DNA of 64,000 nt from Sphingobium sp. TKS (GTDB lineage: Bacteria; Pseudomonadota; Alphaproteobacteria; Sphingomonadales; Sphingomonadaceae). The translations under genes were made by a program, and so were the position numbers. Positions within the stretch are counted from its first letter, which is position 1. Each line of letters opens with the position of its first letter. Below are positions 19,312 through 28,377 of this stretch, one piece after another. The notes under the pieces are model-generated. The model had not been told where the DNA came from. It did no database searches and worked only from the letters and a program-made list of their open reading frames with translations. The stretch lies in NCBI RefSeq assembly GCF_001563265.1, contig NZ_CP005085.1:124001-188000 (forward strand). The letters are read 5' to 3'.

Positions 19312-19624
19312 GGCGCTGGCTTTCGAGAGTGAGGGGTCGCCGGCCTAATGGCTGCGAACATCATTTCATCGATCTGCCCCGAGCCCGGGGCATTTGCACC
19401 AGAACCCGGGGCTAGGCGCCCGCGAGAAGCTGCCCTCCATTGTGGCGGAAATGCCAGAATTTAACCCAAATGCTCATGATCGCAATCCTGTCAGAGGGGC
19501 CTGCCCAAGTCAAATTCACGGCCGCCCCTGGAACGCCATCTCGTGCACCCCGCGTCCCGCGGAAGCCACCAGCTCCCGATTTCGCCCGAGCAAGGACTGC
19601 CGCTCTCCAGATGAGACCGTACCG
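19312..19624. other. Intergenic region, no gene seen
   Basis: 313 bp with no supported gene. It holds a GC-rich short inverted repeat (CCCCGAGCCCGGGG near 19378) that might end the upstream minus-strand operon, and it must contain the rnk promoter. Confidence 0.4.
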
Positions 19625-20005
19625 TCAGGATGTCGCCGCGATAACCCGGGTAGAAGCGCAGGACAGGCTGTCGGCGACCGCGGCATGAACGGCCGCCGCC
19701 GCGGACAGGCCGCGCAGCGCTTCGTCCGATTCCAGGCGGCTGAGGACCAATTCGGCGGCGCCCTGATTGGTCATCTCCATGCGGCACAGGCCCTGGCGTC
19801 CATCTTCTCCGTCAGCGTAGAAAATACCGTCGATGACGCCGGCTACATACATCGAGCACTGACCATAATTGGGATGGGAGCATATCTCGAACAGGCGTTC
19901 GCCCGAGAAAAAGGCGGGTATTTCCTTAAGCGGCGCGGTAGCCAGAGCCGGGGAGAGCGGCAACAGCAGGGCTGACAGCGTCATGACAAGAAACGTGCGG
20001 TTCAT
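19625..20005 (-). CDS. Exported Rap1a/Tai-like small protein
   Basis: 126 residues with a clear signal peptide (MNRTFLVMTLSALLLPLSP ending ALA). The mature part has LFEICSHPNYGQCSMYVAGVIDG and later cysteines, typical of the Rap1a/Tai fold known from T6SS immunity proteins. No T6SS genes are visible here, so the immunity role is not supported by context; it may simply be a periplasmic protein of that fold. It is the last of three exported proteins on the minus strand (21005 to 19625), 29 bp after the DUF2141 gene, likely one operon. Confidence 0.75.
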   Translation of the reverse strand: MNRTFLVMTLSALLLPLSPALATAPLKEIPAFFSGERLFEICSHPNYGQCSMYVAGVIDGIFYADGEDGRQGLCRMEMTNQGAAELVLSRLESDEALRGLSAAAAVHAAVADSLSCASTRVIAATS

Positions 20006-20034
20006 ATCATCTCCTTGCGGGCCTTATGGCCCTT

Positions 20035-20598
20035 TCACTCCTCAATCGGCCGGATCGAGAGCCCGCGGCGGTAATTCAGCACTATGGGGATCTTCTTCAC
20101 CTCCGTGCCAACACTGACCACGACTTTTGCAAAGGCAGGCTTGAGGTGGAACAGCGAGAGGGAAGGATTGCGCGAAAACCCGCCACCATCGTTCCACCCC
20201 GATTTACCGTTACCATCGACATCATGGCGAACAGCCACCGCGTAAGCGCCTGGCGCGGGGAGACTGACGCAAACCGGCATGAAAGGGACATTGCTTACGG
20301 GCAGATCAATCCGCCGCAGCCATTTTCCCTTGGCGAGAAACGATTGCGGATCGCTGCCATATATCTGGACCCTAAGATCGCCCGCGCTCTTCTTGAAGCC
20401 GCGAACCTGCACCAGGAAAGCGGGACCGGCGCCTTGTTCGCAAGCCTGTGCGTCGGGGCCCATGATGCCTCGCTGGGCGTGGGCCTGTACCGGCAGGCCA
20501 CAGGCCAGAAAGATGAAAGCTGCCTGGAACAATCCCCAGCTCCTGCGGGCGCGATGTCTTGTTTCAACGCGGAAATCGTGGATTATGCCGATTTTCAA
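20035..20598 (-). CDS. DUF2141 exported protein
   Basis: 187 residues. A hydrophobic signal segment lies at about 22-40 (WGLFQAAFIFLACGLPVQA), preceded by a long basic N-region. The mature domain is the DUF2141 beta-sandwich: FLVQVRGFKKSAGDLRVQIYG, AVAVRHDVDGNGKSGWN and the closing SRNPSLSLFHLKPAF. The DVDGNGK stretch resembles a calcium loop. The function is unknown. The TTG at 20598 sits very close to GGAG, so the true start may be slightly downstream. It is the middle gene of a three-gene exported-protein operon. Confidence 0.82.
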   Translation of the reverse strand: MKIGIIHDFRVETRHRARRSWGLFQAAFIFLACGLPVQAHAQRGIMGPDAQACEQGAGPAFLVQVRGFKKSAGDLRVQIYGSDPQSFLAKGKWLRRIDLPVSNVPFMPVCVSLPAPGAYAVAVRHDVDGNGKSGWNDGGGFSRNPSLSLFHLKPAFAKVVVSVGTEVKKIPIVLNYRRGLSIRPIEE

Positions 20599-20630
20599 AT
20601 CTCCTGAATGCTGTGGAATGCATGAGAAAT

Positions 20631-21005
20631 TCAGATCGAAAGCTTTTCCTCCATCATCAACTGGCGTACCTCGCGGCGCAGGGAACGCTGCTTGTCGACC
20701 GCACTGCTGATCGCATTGAAGGTGGCGACATCAAGGCCGTGCCGGCTCAGCGCCTGCATCATTTCCGCCTTCGCACGCTCCTGGAGAAGGTCCGCCTTGT
20801 CCTGTGGGAGGCTGTCGATGCGAAACGAGACGGCCTGGCGGATTTTCTGGATTTCAAGCAGGGTCGATGCATAGGCATGGATCTGCCGGTTGGAAAAGGC
20901 TGTGCCAAGGGTCCCGTTCATGTTGGGGACGGGCGCACCCGCGGCCGCGAGCGCAGCAGGGGCGGCAAGGAGCAGCAGCGCTGGAATACAAGCTTTTCTG
21001 ACCAT
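20631..21005 (-). CDS. DUF4168 exported protein
   Basis: 124 residues with a signal peptide (ACIPALLLLAAPAALAA) and a helical mature part. The DUF4168 pattern is seen in FSNRQIHAYASTLLEIQKIRQ and ALSRHGLDVATFNAISSAV. The family is periplasmic and of unknown function. It is the first gene of the exported trio that runs to 19625 and is divergent from the serine hydrolase at 21233; the 227-bp gap between them must hold both promoters. Confidence 0.8.
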   Translation of the reverse strand: MVRKACIPALLLLAAPAALAAAGAPVPNMNGTLGTAFSNRQIHAYASTLLEIQKIRQAVSFRIDSLPQDKADLLQERAKAEMMQALSRHGLDVATFNAISSAVDKQRSLRREVRQLMMEEKLSI

Positions 21006-21232
21006 GAATATCCTCAGACAAAGGTTGATCGGATTGGGGTCGGGCGGGAGAGGCAGTTTCTCTCCCCGCTACCCTCTGGCGAGGTTCGCATGTTGCCAGA
21101 CCAGAGCGTCCACTGGGCCCAGTTATGAAGCTTTCTGCGCTGAACGCCCCTTTTATAGCGATGAACCGATCACTTGCGAAGGGCTGGTAGGCCCTGCCTC
21201 TCACAACGCATTGCAAAGAAAAGGATTTCCCG

Positions 21233-22318
21233 TTGCCCAGATTTCCATCGAGCCGAATGGTCCTGAGTTCTGCATTGGGTCTCGCCTTCCTTGGAGGCTG
21301 CGTTCCGGCGGGCGAACGCGTGCAGGCGGCAAGGCCGGCACAGCCCACCAGAGTCGCCACCGTGCAGGCGCCACAGCCCTCACAGCCGGCGCGGCCGCAG
21401 CCTCCAGCCGACCTCCTCAATGCAGTTCAGGGGCTGGGGAGCGCGTATAAGGGAAAAGTGGGCATCTCCGTTCGCGACATCGACGAAGGATGGACCGTGT
21501 CGTTCAATGGGGACGCGTCGCTGCCGCAGCAGAGCGTCAGCAAATTATGGGTCGCGATCGCGGTCATGGATGCCGTGGATCGCGGCAAGCTCAAGCTGTC
21601 CGATCCGGTGACGGTACGGCGATCCGATCTGACCGTCTTTCATCAGCCGATCCGGCCATTGGTGACGAAGTCGGGGTATCACACAACGATCGGAAAGCTG
21701 CTCGAGCTAGCCATGACGCGCAGCGCCAACAGTTGCAACGATGTGCTCTTGTGGAAAGTGGGCGGACCCAGCGCGATCCGCACCATGCTGGCGCGAAAGG
21801 GGGTTTCAGGGGTTGGCTTTGGTCCTGGTGAACGGTTGCTGCAGGCAAAGACCGCCGGTCTCACATGGCGCCCCGAATGGGCCGGAGGCTGGGGCTTCCT
21901 CAAGGCGCGGGCGGCCATGAGCTATGCAGCGCGGGACCGAGCCCTCAAGCGCTATCTCGCCGCGCCCTATGACGGCGCATCGCCCAATGGCATCACCCTT
22001 GGTCTTGCGATGCTCAAGCGCGGTGAATTGCTGACACCTGCCTCCACCCGGCATCTTCTTTCTCTGATGCGCGCGAGCAGGACGGGGCCATTGCGCCTGC
22101 GGTCAGGACTTCGCTCTGGATGGACGCTTGCCCACAAGACCGGCACGGGTCAGGATCTTGGCAATCTGTCGACCGGCTATAATGATGTGGGTATCCTGAA
22201 CTCGCCTGACGGCCACCGCTATGCCGTCTCTGTCATGATCGCAAGCACGCGCCAGCCGATCCCCGTCCGCATGCGCCTGATGGGCGATGTCACCAGAGCC
22301 ATCATCCGAACCGAGTAG
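21233..22318 (+). CDS. Lipoprotein serine hydrolase of class A beta-lactamase fold
   Basis: 361 residues from TTG at 21233 (AAAGGA about 8 nt upstream; an ATG at 21257 is the alternative). A lipobox FLGGC puts the acylated Cys at 23, followed by a Pro/Ala-rich linker to about 60. Penicilloyl-serine motifs follow in order: SVSK at 101-104, SAN at 164-166 and KTGTG at 302-306. No ExxLN omega-loop motif is visible between SAN and KTG, so a true class A beta-lactamase activity is doubtful; a DD-peptidase or esterase-like role at the membrane is possible. It is divergent from the exported-protein operon. Confidence 0.82.
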   Translation: MPRFPSSRMVLSSALGLAFLGGCVPAGERVQAARPAQPTRVATVQAPQPSQPARPQPPADLLNAVQGLGSAYKGKVGISVRDIDEGWTVSFNGDASLPQQSVSKLWVAIAVMDAVDRGKLKLSDPVTVRRSDLTVFHQPIRPLVTKSGYHTTIGKLLELAMTRSANSCNDVLLWKVGGPSAIRTMLARKGVSGVGFGPGERLLQAKTAGLTWRPEWAGGWGFLKARAAMSYAARDRALKRYLAAPYDGASPNGITLGLAMLKRGELLTPASTRHLLSLMRASRTGPLRLRSGLRSGWTLAHKTGTGQDLGNLSTGYNDVGILNSPDGHRYAVSVMIASTRQPIPVRMRLMGDVTRAIIRTE

Positions 22319-22408
22319 AATTAGCCGTATGGGAGCGGAGAGGGCGCTCAGCCGGGATAGCGGATCGGTGCTGCGACCACGCCGCTGCCCCGGCGCGCGG
22401 CTTTTCAG

Positions 22409-24202
22409 CTATTCCCGCCGCCATCCACGCCGGAGCGGAAGGTCAGGAAGGATATGCGCCTGGCGGCCGATTTCGGTCTGTCGGCTTGCGCTGCGGACCT
22501 TGAGGAGGTCCTGGCGGGAGACGATGCCCAGGAGCCTGCGCGTTTCCCTCTCGATGATCGGGATGCGACCGATGCCGGAACTCACGATGAGATCCGCAAC
22601 CGCGCCGCTTGGCGTTTCTGGATAGGCGACAGGTTGCGCAGCGTCCGACACGGCGTCAGCCAGCATAGTCTGGTCGCGCCGGCCCTCCAGCTGCCAGCGC
22701 AGGGCGTCGGAGCGCGAGACCAGTCCTAGCAGCCGCCCATGAGCATCAATCACAGGGTAGCTGCGGTGAACGGCATCGCGCTCGAAAAAGGCGATGGCGC
22801 TCTCGAGCGTCATCGTCCCGGGCAATGTGGCCGGGTCGGGGCTCATGATCTGGCCCGCCTGGAGCATATCGAGGGTATCGACCGTATATTCCTGCAGGAT
22901 ATGCCGTCCACGCCGCGCTATCTTCTCTGTCAGGATCGACCGTCGCATGAGCAGGACGCTGATCGCATAGGCGCTGCCGGCAGCCGCGACCGTGCAGGGA
23001 ATAGCATGGAACTGGCCGGTAAGTTCGACGGCGAAGATCGCTCCGGTCATGGGCGCCCGCATCGCGCCGCTCATGATCCCGGCCATTCCGACCATCGCCC
23101 AGAAGCCCGGGTCGCCCGGAAGAAATTGTCCCATCAGGAAGCCTGCGGCGCCGCCCAGGATGAGGATGGGAGCCAGCACGCCGCCCGAGGTTCCTGAACC
23201 CAGCGCCACGAGCCAGACGATGGCCTTGACGAGGAGGAGCGCTGCGACGACCTTGAAGGGCAACGTAGCGTTGAGGAGGCCCTCGATATTGGCATAGCCG
23301 GCACCCAGGACGTGGGCATCTATCAGGCCGCCCAGGCCCACGACGACGGCGCCGATGGCGGGCCACCACATCCAGTGGACGGGCAGGCGATGGAACAGGT
23401 CCTCGATCCGGTAGAGCGATGTCGAAAGAAAGGTCGCCTGGAGTCCGACGACCACGCCCATGCCGGCGGAAGCGAGCAGATCCCAGCTTTCGCCGGGCAG
23501 GGCTGCTGTCATCGGGAACATGGGGCCCGACCCGAAGAGCAAGGGACGCCAGGCGTAGGCGATCAGGGCACCGGTCACGACCGGCACGAAGCTGCGCGGC
23601 TTCCATTCGAAGAGAAGGACCTCCACGGCGAGCAGGATGGCCGCGAGCGGCGTGCCGAAAATGGCCGTCATGCCGGCCGCCGCGCCGGCGACGAGCAATG
23701 TCTTGCGCTCCGCCGCGCTTAGATGAAAACATTGTGCGAAGAGGGAACCGATGGCCCCTCCGGTCATGATGATCGGCCCTTCAGCGCCGAACGGGCCGCC
23801 GCTGCCGATCGAGATCGCCGAGGACAGCGGCTTGAGCAACGCGACCTTGAGCGACAGGCGGCTTTCCCCGAAGAGGATGGTTTCAATCGCTTCAGGAATG
23901 CCATGTCCGCGGATCTTGTCCGAACCAAAACGTGCCATCAGCCCGACGATGAGGCTGCCGAGAACGGGAATGAACAGGATCATCCAGCCTGCAGAGGCAT
24001 CGGCAATGCTGCTCTCGCCCGCAGACAGGCGGCCGTACCAGAAGAAATTGGTGGCAAGCGCGATCGCCTTTACAAGTATCCAGGCGCCCAGGGCTCCGCC
24101 CGAGCCGACGACAAGAGCCATGATTGCAAGCATGATCATGCGCCGGTCAACACTGTGATCGGCAAGTTTGGCGTCAGCGGCCCTTTGAAAGGTGGGATGC
24201 AT
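22409..24202 (-). CDS. ClC-family chloride channel or transporter with CBS pair
   Basis: 597 residues with about ten or more membrane segments. The ClC selectivity motifs are GHGIPEAIE (about 97), GPFGAEGPI carrying the gating glutamate (about 138), and GGVLAPILILGG (about 345). The C-terminal region from about 440 holds two CBS domains (IMSPDPATLPGTMTLESAI and ADAVSDAAQPVAYPETPSG). Family members move chloride, usually in exchange for protons, and support acid resistance; CBS domains bind nucleotides. It is divergent from a MarR regulator 74 bp away, which is its likely controller. Confidence 0.92.
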   Translation of the reverse strand: MHPTFQRAADAKLADHSVDRRMIMLAIMALVVGSGGALGAWILVKAIALATNFFWYGRLSAGESSIADASAGWMILFIPVLGSLIVGLMARFGSDKIRGHGIPEAIETILFGESRLSLKVALLKPLSSAISIGSGGPFGAEGPIIMTGGAIGSLFAQCFHLSAAERKTLLVAGAAAGMTAIFGTPLAAILLAVEVLLFEWKPRSFVPVVTGALIAYAWRPLLFGSGPMFPMTAALPGESWDLLASAGMGVVVGLQATFLSTSLYRIEDLFHRLPVHWMWWPAIGAVVVGLGGLIDAHVLGAGYANIEGLLNATLPFKVVAALLLVKAIVWLVALGSGTSGGVLAPILILGGAAGFLMGQFLPGDPGFWAMVGMAGIMSGAMRAPMTGAIFAVELTGQFHAIPCTVAAAGSAYAISVLLMRRSILTEKIARRGRHILQEYTVDTLDMLQAGQIMSPDPATLPGTMTLESAIAFFERDAVHRSYPVIDAHGRLLGLVSRSDALRWQLEGRRDQTMLADAVSDAAQPVAYPETPSGAVADLIVSSGIGRIPIIERETRRLLGIVSRQDLLKVRSASRQTEIGRQAHILPDLPLRRGWRRE

Positions 24203-24276
24203 GTTCTGGACTGATCCTGGAAGATTGATGCCGCCACCTATGTCGCAATACGATATAAATCAAGTATGAGACCGGA
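24203..24276. promoter_or_regulatory. Shared promoter between ClC gene and marR-like gene
   Basis: This 74-bp divergent gap is AT-rich and contains an interrupted palindrome, ATAC ... GTAT around 24247-24266, centred on GATATAAATCAA. MarR proteins typically bind such sites between themselves and a divergent target. Inferred from context. Confidence 0.4.
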
Positions 24277-24687
24277 ATGCAGAAGAACGAAACCCTTGCC
24301 GACGCCGATTATGCAGCGCTTGCATCCTTTCGACACGCCATCCGCAGATTTCAGGCCTTCAGCGAGGAGCAGGCGGCAGCTGTGGGCCTGACGCCGCAGC
24401 AGCATCAGGCCTTGCTGGCGATCAGGGGCTGCGACCCCGACAAGGCAACGGTGGGTCACGTCGCAGAGCGGCTGATCCTCAAGCCGCACAGCGCGACCGG
24501 CCTCGTCAACCGGCTCGAGGCGCTGGCTCTGATCAGGCGAGAGCAGGCCGCAGATGACAAGCGGCGGGCGCTTCTTCGCCTGACTCCTCGAGCCTATGCG
24601 CTTCTAGACGCCTTGTCGGCCACCCATCGGGAGGAGATCCGTCGTATGGCGCCTATCCTCGCAGAAGTCTTTACGCAGCTTGGTTGA
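24277..24687 (+). CDS. MarR-family transcriptional regulator
   Basis: 136 residues, the usual MarR size. The winged helix is visible as LTPQQHQALLAIRG, VGHVAERLILKPHSATGLVNRLEALALIRR and the wing DDKRRALLRLTPRAYALLDAL. Terminal helices give the dimer interface. Divergent from the ClC gene, it probably represses both. The ligand is unknown. The ribosome site is weak. Confidence 0.88.
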   Translation: MQKNETLADADYAALASFRHAIRRFQAFSEEQAAAVGLTPQQHQALLAIRGCDPDKATVGHVAERLILKPHSATGLVNRLEALALIRREQAADDKRRALLRLTPRAYALLDALSATHREEIRRMAPILAEVFTQLG

Positions 24688-24812
24688 TCCCAGAGCGGAG
24701 CCGCAGGCCTACTCCGGACCACCCGAAGCGCTGCCCGGGCAGGGCAGCGTCCTGTTCCTGTGCGCACTTCAGGGGCCGACAGGGCGCGCGAGACTGGAGA
24801 AATATGAGGCGC

Positions 24813-25664
24813 TTAGCCGGAAACTGTGCGAGTGAGCCAGGCGATGAACGTCCCGTTTGCCCAATTGCCGGCATCGACGAGAAAGTCCGCGGGCGGGGCG
24901 CTGTCGTCACCAGCCAAGCCGCCTGGATCGACGGCGATCATGAACTGTCGCTCTGCTTTACCGGGAACGCAAATCCTGATGTTGTACCGCGCAGCAGCTT
25001 CCGATTGAGGGAAGCGGGCTCGCTGGATCCAGCATTCGATACCATGGGCATCGAGCGCAACCTGGAGATGTTCGAGTGCGCGCAGCACATCCCGGTCCAG
25101 CGGCGAGCGGACCGGCATGAAACGGCGGCCGTGATAAATGGGCAGCGCATGGCCGGCAATGGCTTGCACGCGGCCTACCGGATCTGCTTCGCAAGCGATC
25201 AGGGCTAAAAAGGGCCCTCCTGCGTCGCCTTGGAAGGATATCCGGGTACGAACGCGAACGGGCATCGCGTTCGGGCTGTAGAGCAATGATGAGCAGATAT
25301 CCGTGGCGTACAGGGCCAGGAAACCCTGGACCGGCCTCCCGCACCGCGCAGTGGCGCGAAGCCGGGCAGCAACCTCACCGCTCCGCAAGGCCGAGCCATG
25401 AGTCCAGAAGTGATCGGCGAGGCTGGCGCCGGCTGCTACCTCGAAAAAGGCGCTCGCCCGCCGCAGGGCCGCAAACGCCCTGGTCGCTGAGGGACCATCC
25501 GGTGCGAGGGCCGGTGGAGGGATGATGCTGCAATCCGCCGCCTCCAGGAGTTCCTCCAGCAGCAGCGCCAGAGGATCGCGGGGCGCGACCATAGCCATAC
25601 CCGGCGCCGCAGGCAGCATGGCGTCAGCGGTGATGTGGAACAACGGGCGCGGCGATGCCCGCAC
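24813..25664 (-). CDS. Hypothetical protein downstream of HU
   Basis: About 283 residues from a GTG at 25664 with GGAG 9 nt upstream; an ATG at 25619 (MLPAAPGMAMV) is the alternative. The frame continues upstream through the HU gene, but that part is a shadow. The protein is soluble and Ala/Arg-rich, with a patterned C-terminus (YNIRICVPGKAERQFMIAV, then NWANGTFIAWLTRTVSG). No family is recognised. It starts 64 bp after the HU stop codon on the same strand, so co-transcription is likely. Confidence 0.6.
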   Translation of the reverse strand: MRASPRPLFHITADAMLPAAPGMAMVAPRDPLALLLEELLEAADCSIIPPPALAPDGPSATRAFAALRRASAFFEVAAGASLADHFWTHGSALRSGEVAARLRATARCGRPVQGFLALYATDICSSLLYSPNAMPVRVRTRISFQGDAGGPFLALIACEADPVGRVQAIAGHALPIYHGRRFMPVRSPLDRDVLRALEHLQVALDAHGIECWIQRARFPQSEAAARYNIRICVPGKAERQFMIAVDPGGLAGDDSAPPADFLVDAGNWANGTFIAWLTRTVSG

Positions 25665-25728
25665 GGCGCCAAGCTCCGCCGCGGATGTACGGTCGGGTTC
25701 GATGTCCGGCGCCGTTTCCCGATGCGCG

Positions 25729-26004
25729 TCAGCCGTTGATCTTGTCCTTTGTAGCTTTTGCCGGTGCGAAGACGAGCTTGCGTGACGCTGCGATCCTGAT
25801 GGCTTCGCCCGTGGCCGGGTTGCGTCCATCGCGCGCGGCGACGTCTTTGACCTTGAATTTCCCAAATCCTGCGACGCTGACTTCCTCTCCCCTGGCGCAA
25901 GCGCTGCCAATCGCCTCGAAGACAAGATCGACCGCCTTGCGGGCGTCCGCCTTGGTGGAGCCGGTCTCATTGGCAAGATAGTCTGCAAGGTCGCTATTCG
26001 TCAT
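25729..26004 (-). CDS. HU/IHF-family DNA-binding protein
   Basis: 91 residues, the canonical length. The motif VSVAGFGKFKVKDVAARDGRNPATGE includes the GRNP arm that intercalates into DNA, and SDLADYLANETGSTKADARKAV forms the dimer core. It compacts and bends DNA. GGAAGG lies upstream of the ATG. As a copy outside the usual chromosomal context it may be a plasmid-borne nucleoid protein that silences or organises this replicon. It is followed by a hypothetical gene on the same strand. Confidence 0.93.
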   Translation of the reverse strand: MTNSDLADYLANETGSTKADARKAVDLVFEAIGSACARGEEVSVAGFGKFKVKDVAARDGRNPATGEAIRIAASRKLVFAPAKATKDKING

Positions 26005-26214
26005 CGAAGCTCATCCTTCCCGTCATGATGCTCGCTTGCATAGCCTGAAGCTGCCGGCAGCGCCACGCTTAGACCCATGAAACGGGTCAGGCACGACATC
26101 GCGGCCTTGCGGAACCCTGGCGCCCACCAGATCTGAGCGGGGAGAGCGCTGGTTCCGTATGGATTTTCTATCGCAAGTTCACGAATGATCACGAACCGGC
26201 AAGAGCACTCAGCC

Positions 26215-26266
26215 TGCCATCTGTGTCACTTTACCCCGCCATCCTGGTAAAGTGACACAGATGGCA
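26215..26266. repeat. 21-bp perfect inverted repeat, candidate operator
   Basis: TGCCATCTGTGTCAC plus TTTACC (26215-26235) is matched exactly by its complement at 26246-26266 around a 10-nt loop (CCGCCATCCT). Neither flank has a T-run, so a terminator is unlikely. It lies 55-73 bp upstream of the winged-helix gene and upstream of HU on the other strand, an ideal place for an operator or a protein-bound maintenance site. Confidence 0.75.
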
Positions 26267-26320
26267 AAACGACTTGTTTGACGACCGATCCGCATTTCGG
26301 GGATTCACAAGAATCGGGCT

Positions 26321-26905
26321 TTGTGCTTGATTCGTTCCATGCTGCAACAAGATCTCTTTCGCCGCCCTGTATCGGATCTCGTTCCAGAAGCGGGGCTGTC
26401 GGATGTCGTCCATGCCATAGCGAAACATTCAAGCAGGCCACGCTACACCTTCATGGTGCTGGATCTCATCGCCCGCGTCGCTCGATCAAACGGGCAGGCC
26501 GGCCCCCTCGTCCGGGACGGCGAGGCGCTTGTCCCCATCCGCGAATGGCTCGCGGCCACGATCGCCCCCAGCGCCGCCCGGCATCACCAGCGCCGCGCGA
26601 CCATCGGCAAGCTGCGATCCGCGCTGGCGGCCAGCGGAGCCTTGCCCTTAGATCCCGCGGAGGCCGAAAGGTTCGTGGAAACGCAGGTCAGCGAACGGAT
26701 CCGAGATAGCGGCATGACCGCTGTCAGCCGCGCGGTGTCCGAACTTGTGCGGGCCGGACTCATCAAACGCCATTATCAAGGCTATCGTGTTGACCACGAA
26801 AATCGCGGCGCAGGACGACATGCGGTTTATACCGTGCCTGAGACGGTGCGAAACGCGCTCCACCCAGGGGCCGCCGGTGGACAACATCCTTCGGCTCCGA
26901 ATTAG
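26321..26905 (+). CDS. Predicted winged-helix DNA-binding protein
   Basis: 194 residues from TTG at 26321, or 188 from the ATG at 26339 (MLQQDLFRRPVSDLV); neither has a good ribosome site. An N-terminal helical part (to about 60) is followed by a basic region (SAARHHQRRATIGKLRSAL) and a C-terminal winged-helix-like segment: MTAVSRAVSELVRAGLIKR, then the wing YQGYRVDHENRGAGRHAVYTV. No family is recognised. It is preceded by the large 21-bp inverted repeat, which it may bind. Confidence 0.6.
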   Translation: MCLIRSMLQQDLFRRPVSDLVPEAGLSDVVHAIAKHSSRPRYTFMVLDLIARVARSNGQAGPLVRDGEALVPIREWLAATIAPSAARHHQRRATIGKLRSALAASGALPLDPAEAERFVETQVSERIRDSGMTAVSRAVSELVRAGLIKRHYQGYRVDHENRGAGRHAVYTVPETVRNALHPGAAGGQHPSAPN

Positions 26906-27115
26906 CCGCGCAGTAGCGCATCTGCAGCGGGGGCCACGATCTCGATTGATCGGAAAAGTCCGCCCGCCATGCGGCGGGCGGACAGTTGAAGGGTTCTTTT
27001 GGTTACTACCGCAGAGCCCTCGGGTCGCAGCGTCGATATAAATCGATCAAGAAAATGGGGATAGGAAATCCCGGACACCAGGGCCTCGCCGGCACGCCTC
27101 CACGCGGCGGGCAGG

Positions 27116-28126
27116 TCAGGCCAGTCGCTCGGTTCCGACCGGATAAGCCGCTCGGCCGCAGGTCTCGAAACTGGAAGCATTTTCGATGGTCACATCAGCG
27201 ATGGCCTCGAGCGCTTCCTGCGTGAAGAAGCCTTGATGGCCGGTAATCAACACATTGGGAAAGGTCAGCAACCGGGCAAAGACGTCGTCCTGCAGCATCT
27301 GGCCGGACAGATCCCTGAAGAACAGGTCGCCTTCTTCCTCGTAGACATCAAGGCCAAGCGACCCGATCTTCCCCGACTTAAGCCCCTCGATCACCGCTCG
27401 TGTATCGATCACCGCGCCTCTGCTTGTGTTGATGAGCATGACGCCGTTCCTGACGCGGCCAAGCGCTGCCTTATCGATCATATGATGGGTATCAGGTGTC
27501 AGCGGACAATGGAGGCTGATGATGTCGGCGGCGCCCAGAAGATCATCGAGCGGGAGATATTCCACCCCCATGTCAGCCAGGGAAGGGTTGGGGACGGGGT
27601 CGTGGGCAACGACCCGGCAGCCGAACCCGGAGAGGATTTTCGAAAGTGCCGCGCCGATCTTGCCTGTCCCGACGATGCCGACCGTTCGCGCACAGAGGTT
27701 GAAGCCCAGGAGACCATCCAGCGCGAAGTTCCCTTCGCGCACCCTGACATAAGCGCGGTGGATTTTCCGGTTGAGGCACAAGATGAGCGCAAGCGTATGC
27801 TCGGCAATCGCCTCAGGGGAATAAGCGGGCACGCGCGCGACGCGGATGCCCGCGCTTTCCGCCGCTTGAAGATCGACATGGTTGAAACCCGCGCTGCGCA
27901 AGGCGATGAGGCGCACACCCAGCCGGGAGAGCGCTTCGACGACGGGTCTGTCAAGGCTGTCGTTGACGAAGCAACAGATCGCATCGCTGCCTGCGGCGAG
28001 CGAAACCGTCTGCAAGGTGAGTGTCGCTTCGAGAAATTGCAGATGATGCCGATTGCCGCCCTTGGCATTGGCTGCTTCAAGGAAGCTTCGATCATAGGAC
28101 CGCGAACTGAAAACGGCGATCTCCAT
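27116..28126 (-). CDS. ldhA: D-lactate dehydrogenase-like 2-hydroxyacid dehydrogenase
   Basis: 336 residues starting MEIAVFSSRSYDRSF at the ATG at 28126 (AGAGGA upstream; the frame is open further but is not coding). The NAD-binding Rossmann motif is GIVGTGKIGAAL; catalytic Arg, Glu and His regions are LINTSRGAVIDT, DVYEEEGDLFF and LITGHQGFFTQEA. It matches the fermentative LdhA subgroup, which reduces pyruvate to D-lactate with NADH. Divergent from the universal stress gene at 28378; together with the ClC and stress genes it hints at a low-oxygen response. Confidence 0.9.
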   Translation of the reverse strand: MEIAVFSSRSYDRSFLEAANAKGGNRHHLQFLEATLTLQTVSLAAGSDAICCFVNDSLDRPVVEALSRLGVRLIALRSAGFNHVDLQAAESAGIRVARVPAYSPEAIAEHTLALILCLNRKIHRAYVRVREGNFALDGLLGFNLCARTVGIVGTGKIGAALSKILSGFGCRVVAHDPVPNPSLADMGVEYLPLDDLLGAADIISLHCPLTPDTHHMIDKAALGRVRNGVMLINTSRGAVIDTRAVIEGLKSGKIGSLGLDVYEEEGDLFFRDLSGQMLQDDVFARLLTFPNVLITGHQGFFTQEALEAIADVTIENASSFETCGRAAYPVGTERLA

Positions 28127-28377
28127 GCCCGTGTCCTCTGCCCATCCCTGCAAGGTGAAACTTGATAGCGCAAAGGGCCCCTCTCCTCCAGTCGGCGATT
28201 TTGAGGAGAGGCTGAACAATTGATCCCTCGGACAATCTGCCGCGTGGCTGCGCTCGTCCCTGTTTTCGCGCGCGGGCGGATATCGGCGCAAACCGACGCG
28301 CCGGCGGCGCTTGACGAAGGCACGGCATGTCGGTCAACTTGGCGCAAGATGAACAGACCACAGGAAGAGGAACGCCC

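Noticed and set aside
19625..20005. T6SS immunity protein
   Set aside because: The fold resembles Rap1a/Tai but there is no effector or T6SS gene nearby, so only the fold is reported.
26001..26192. 63-codon minus-strand frame overlapping the HU start
   Set aside because: Its end is the HU ribosome site translated; odd composition and no start signal.
27233..28165. 310-codon plus-strand frame
   Set aside because: Antisense to the D-lactate dehydrogenase gene, which has all catalytic motifs.
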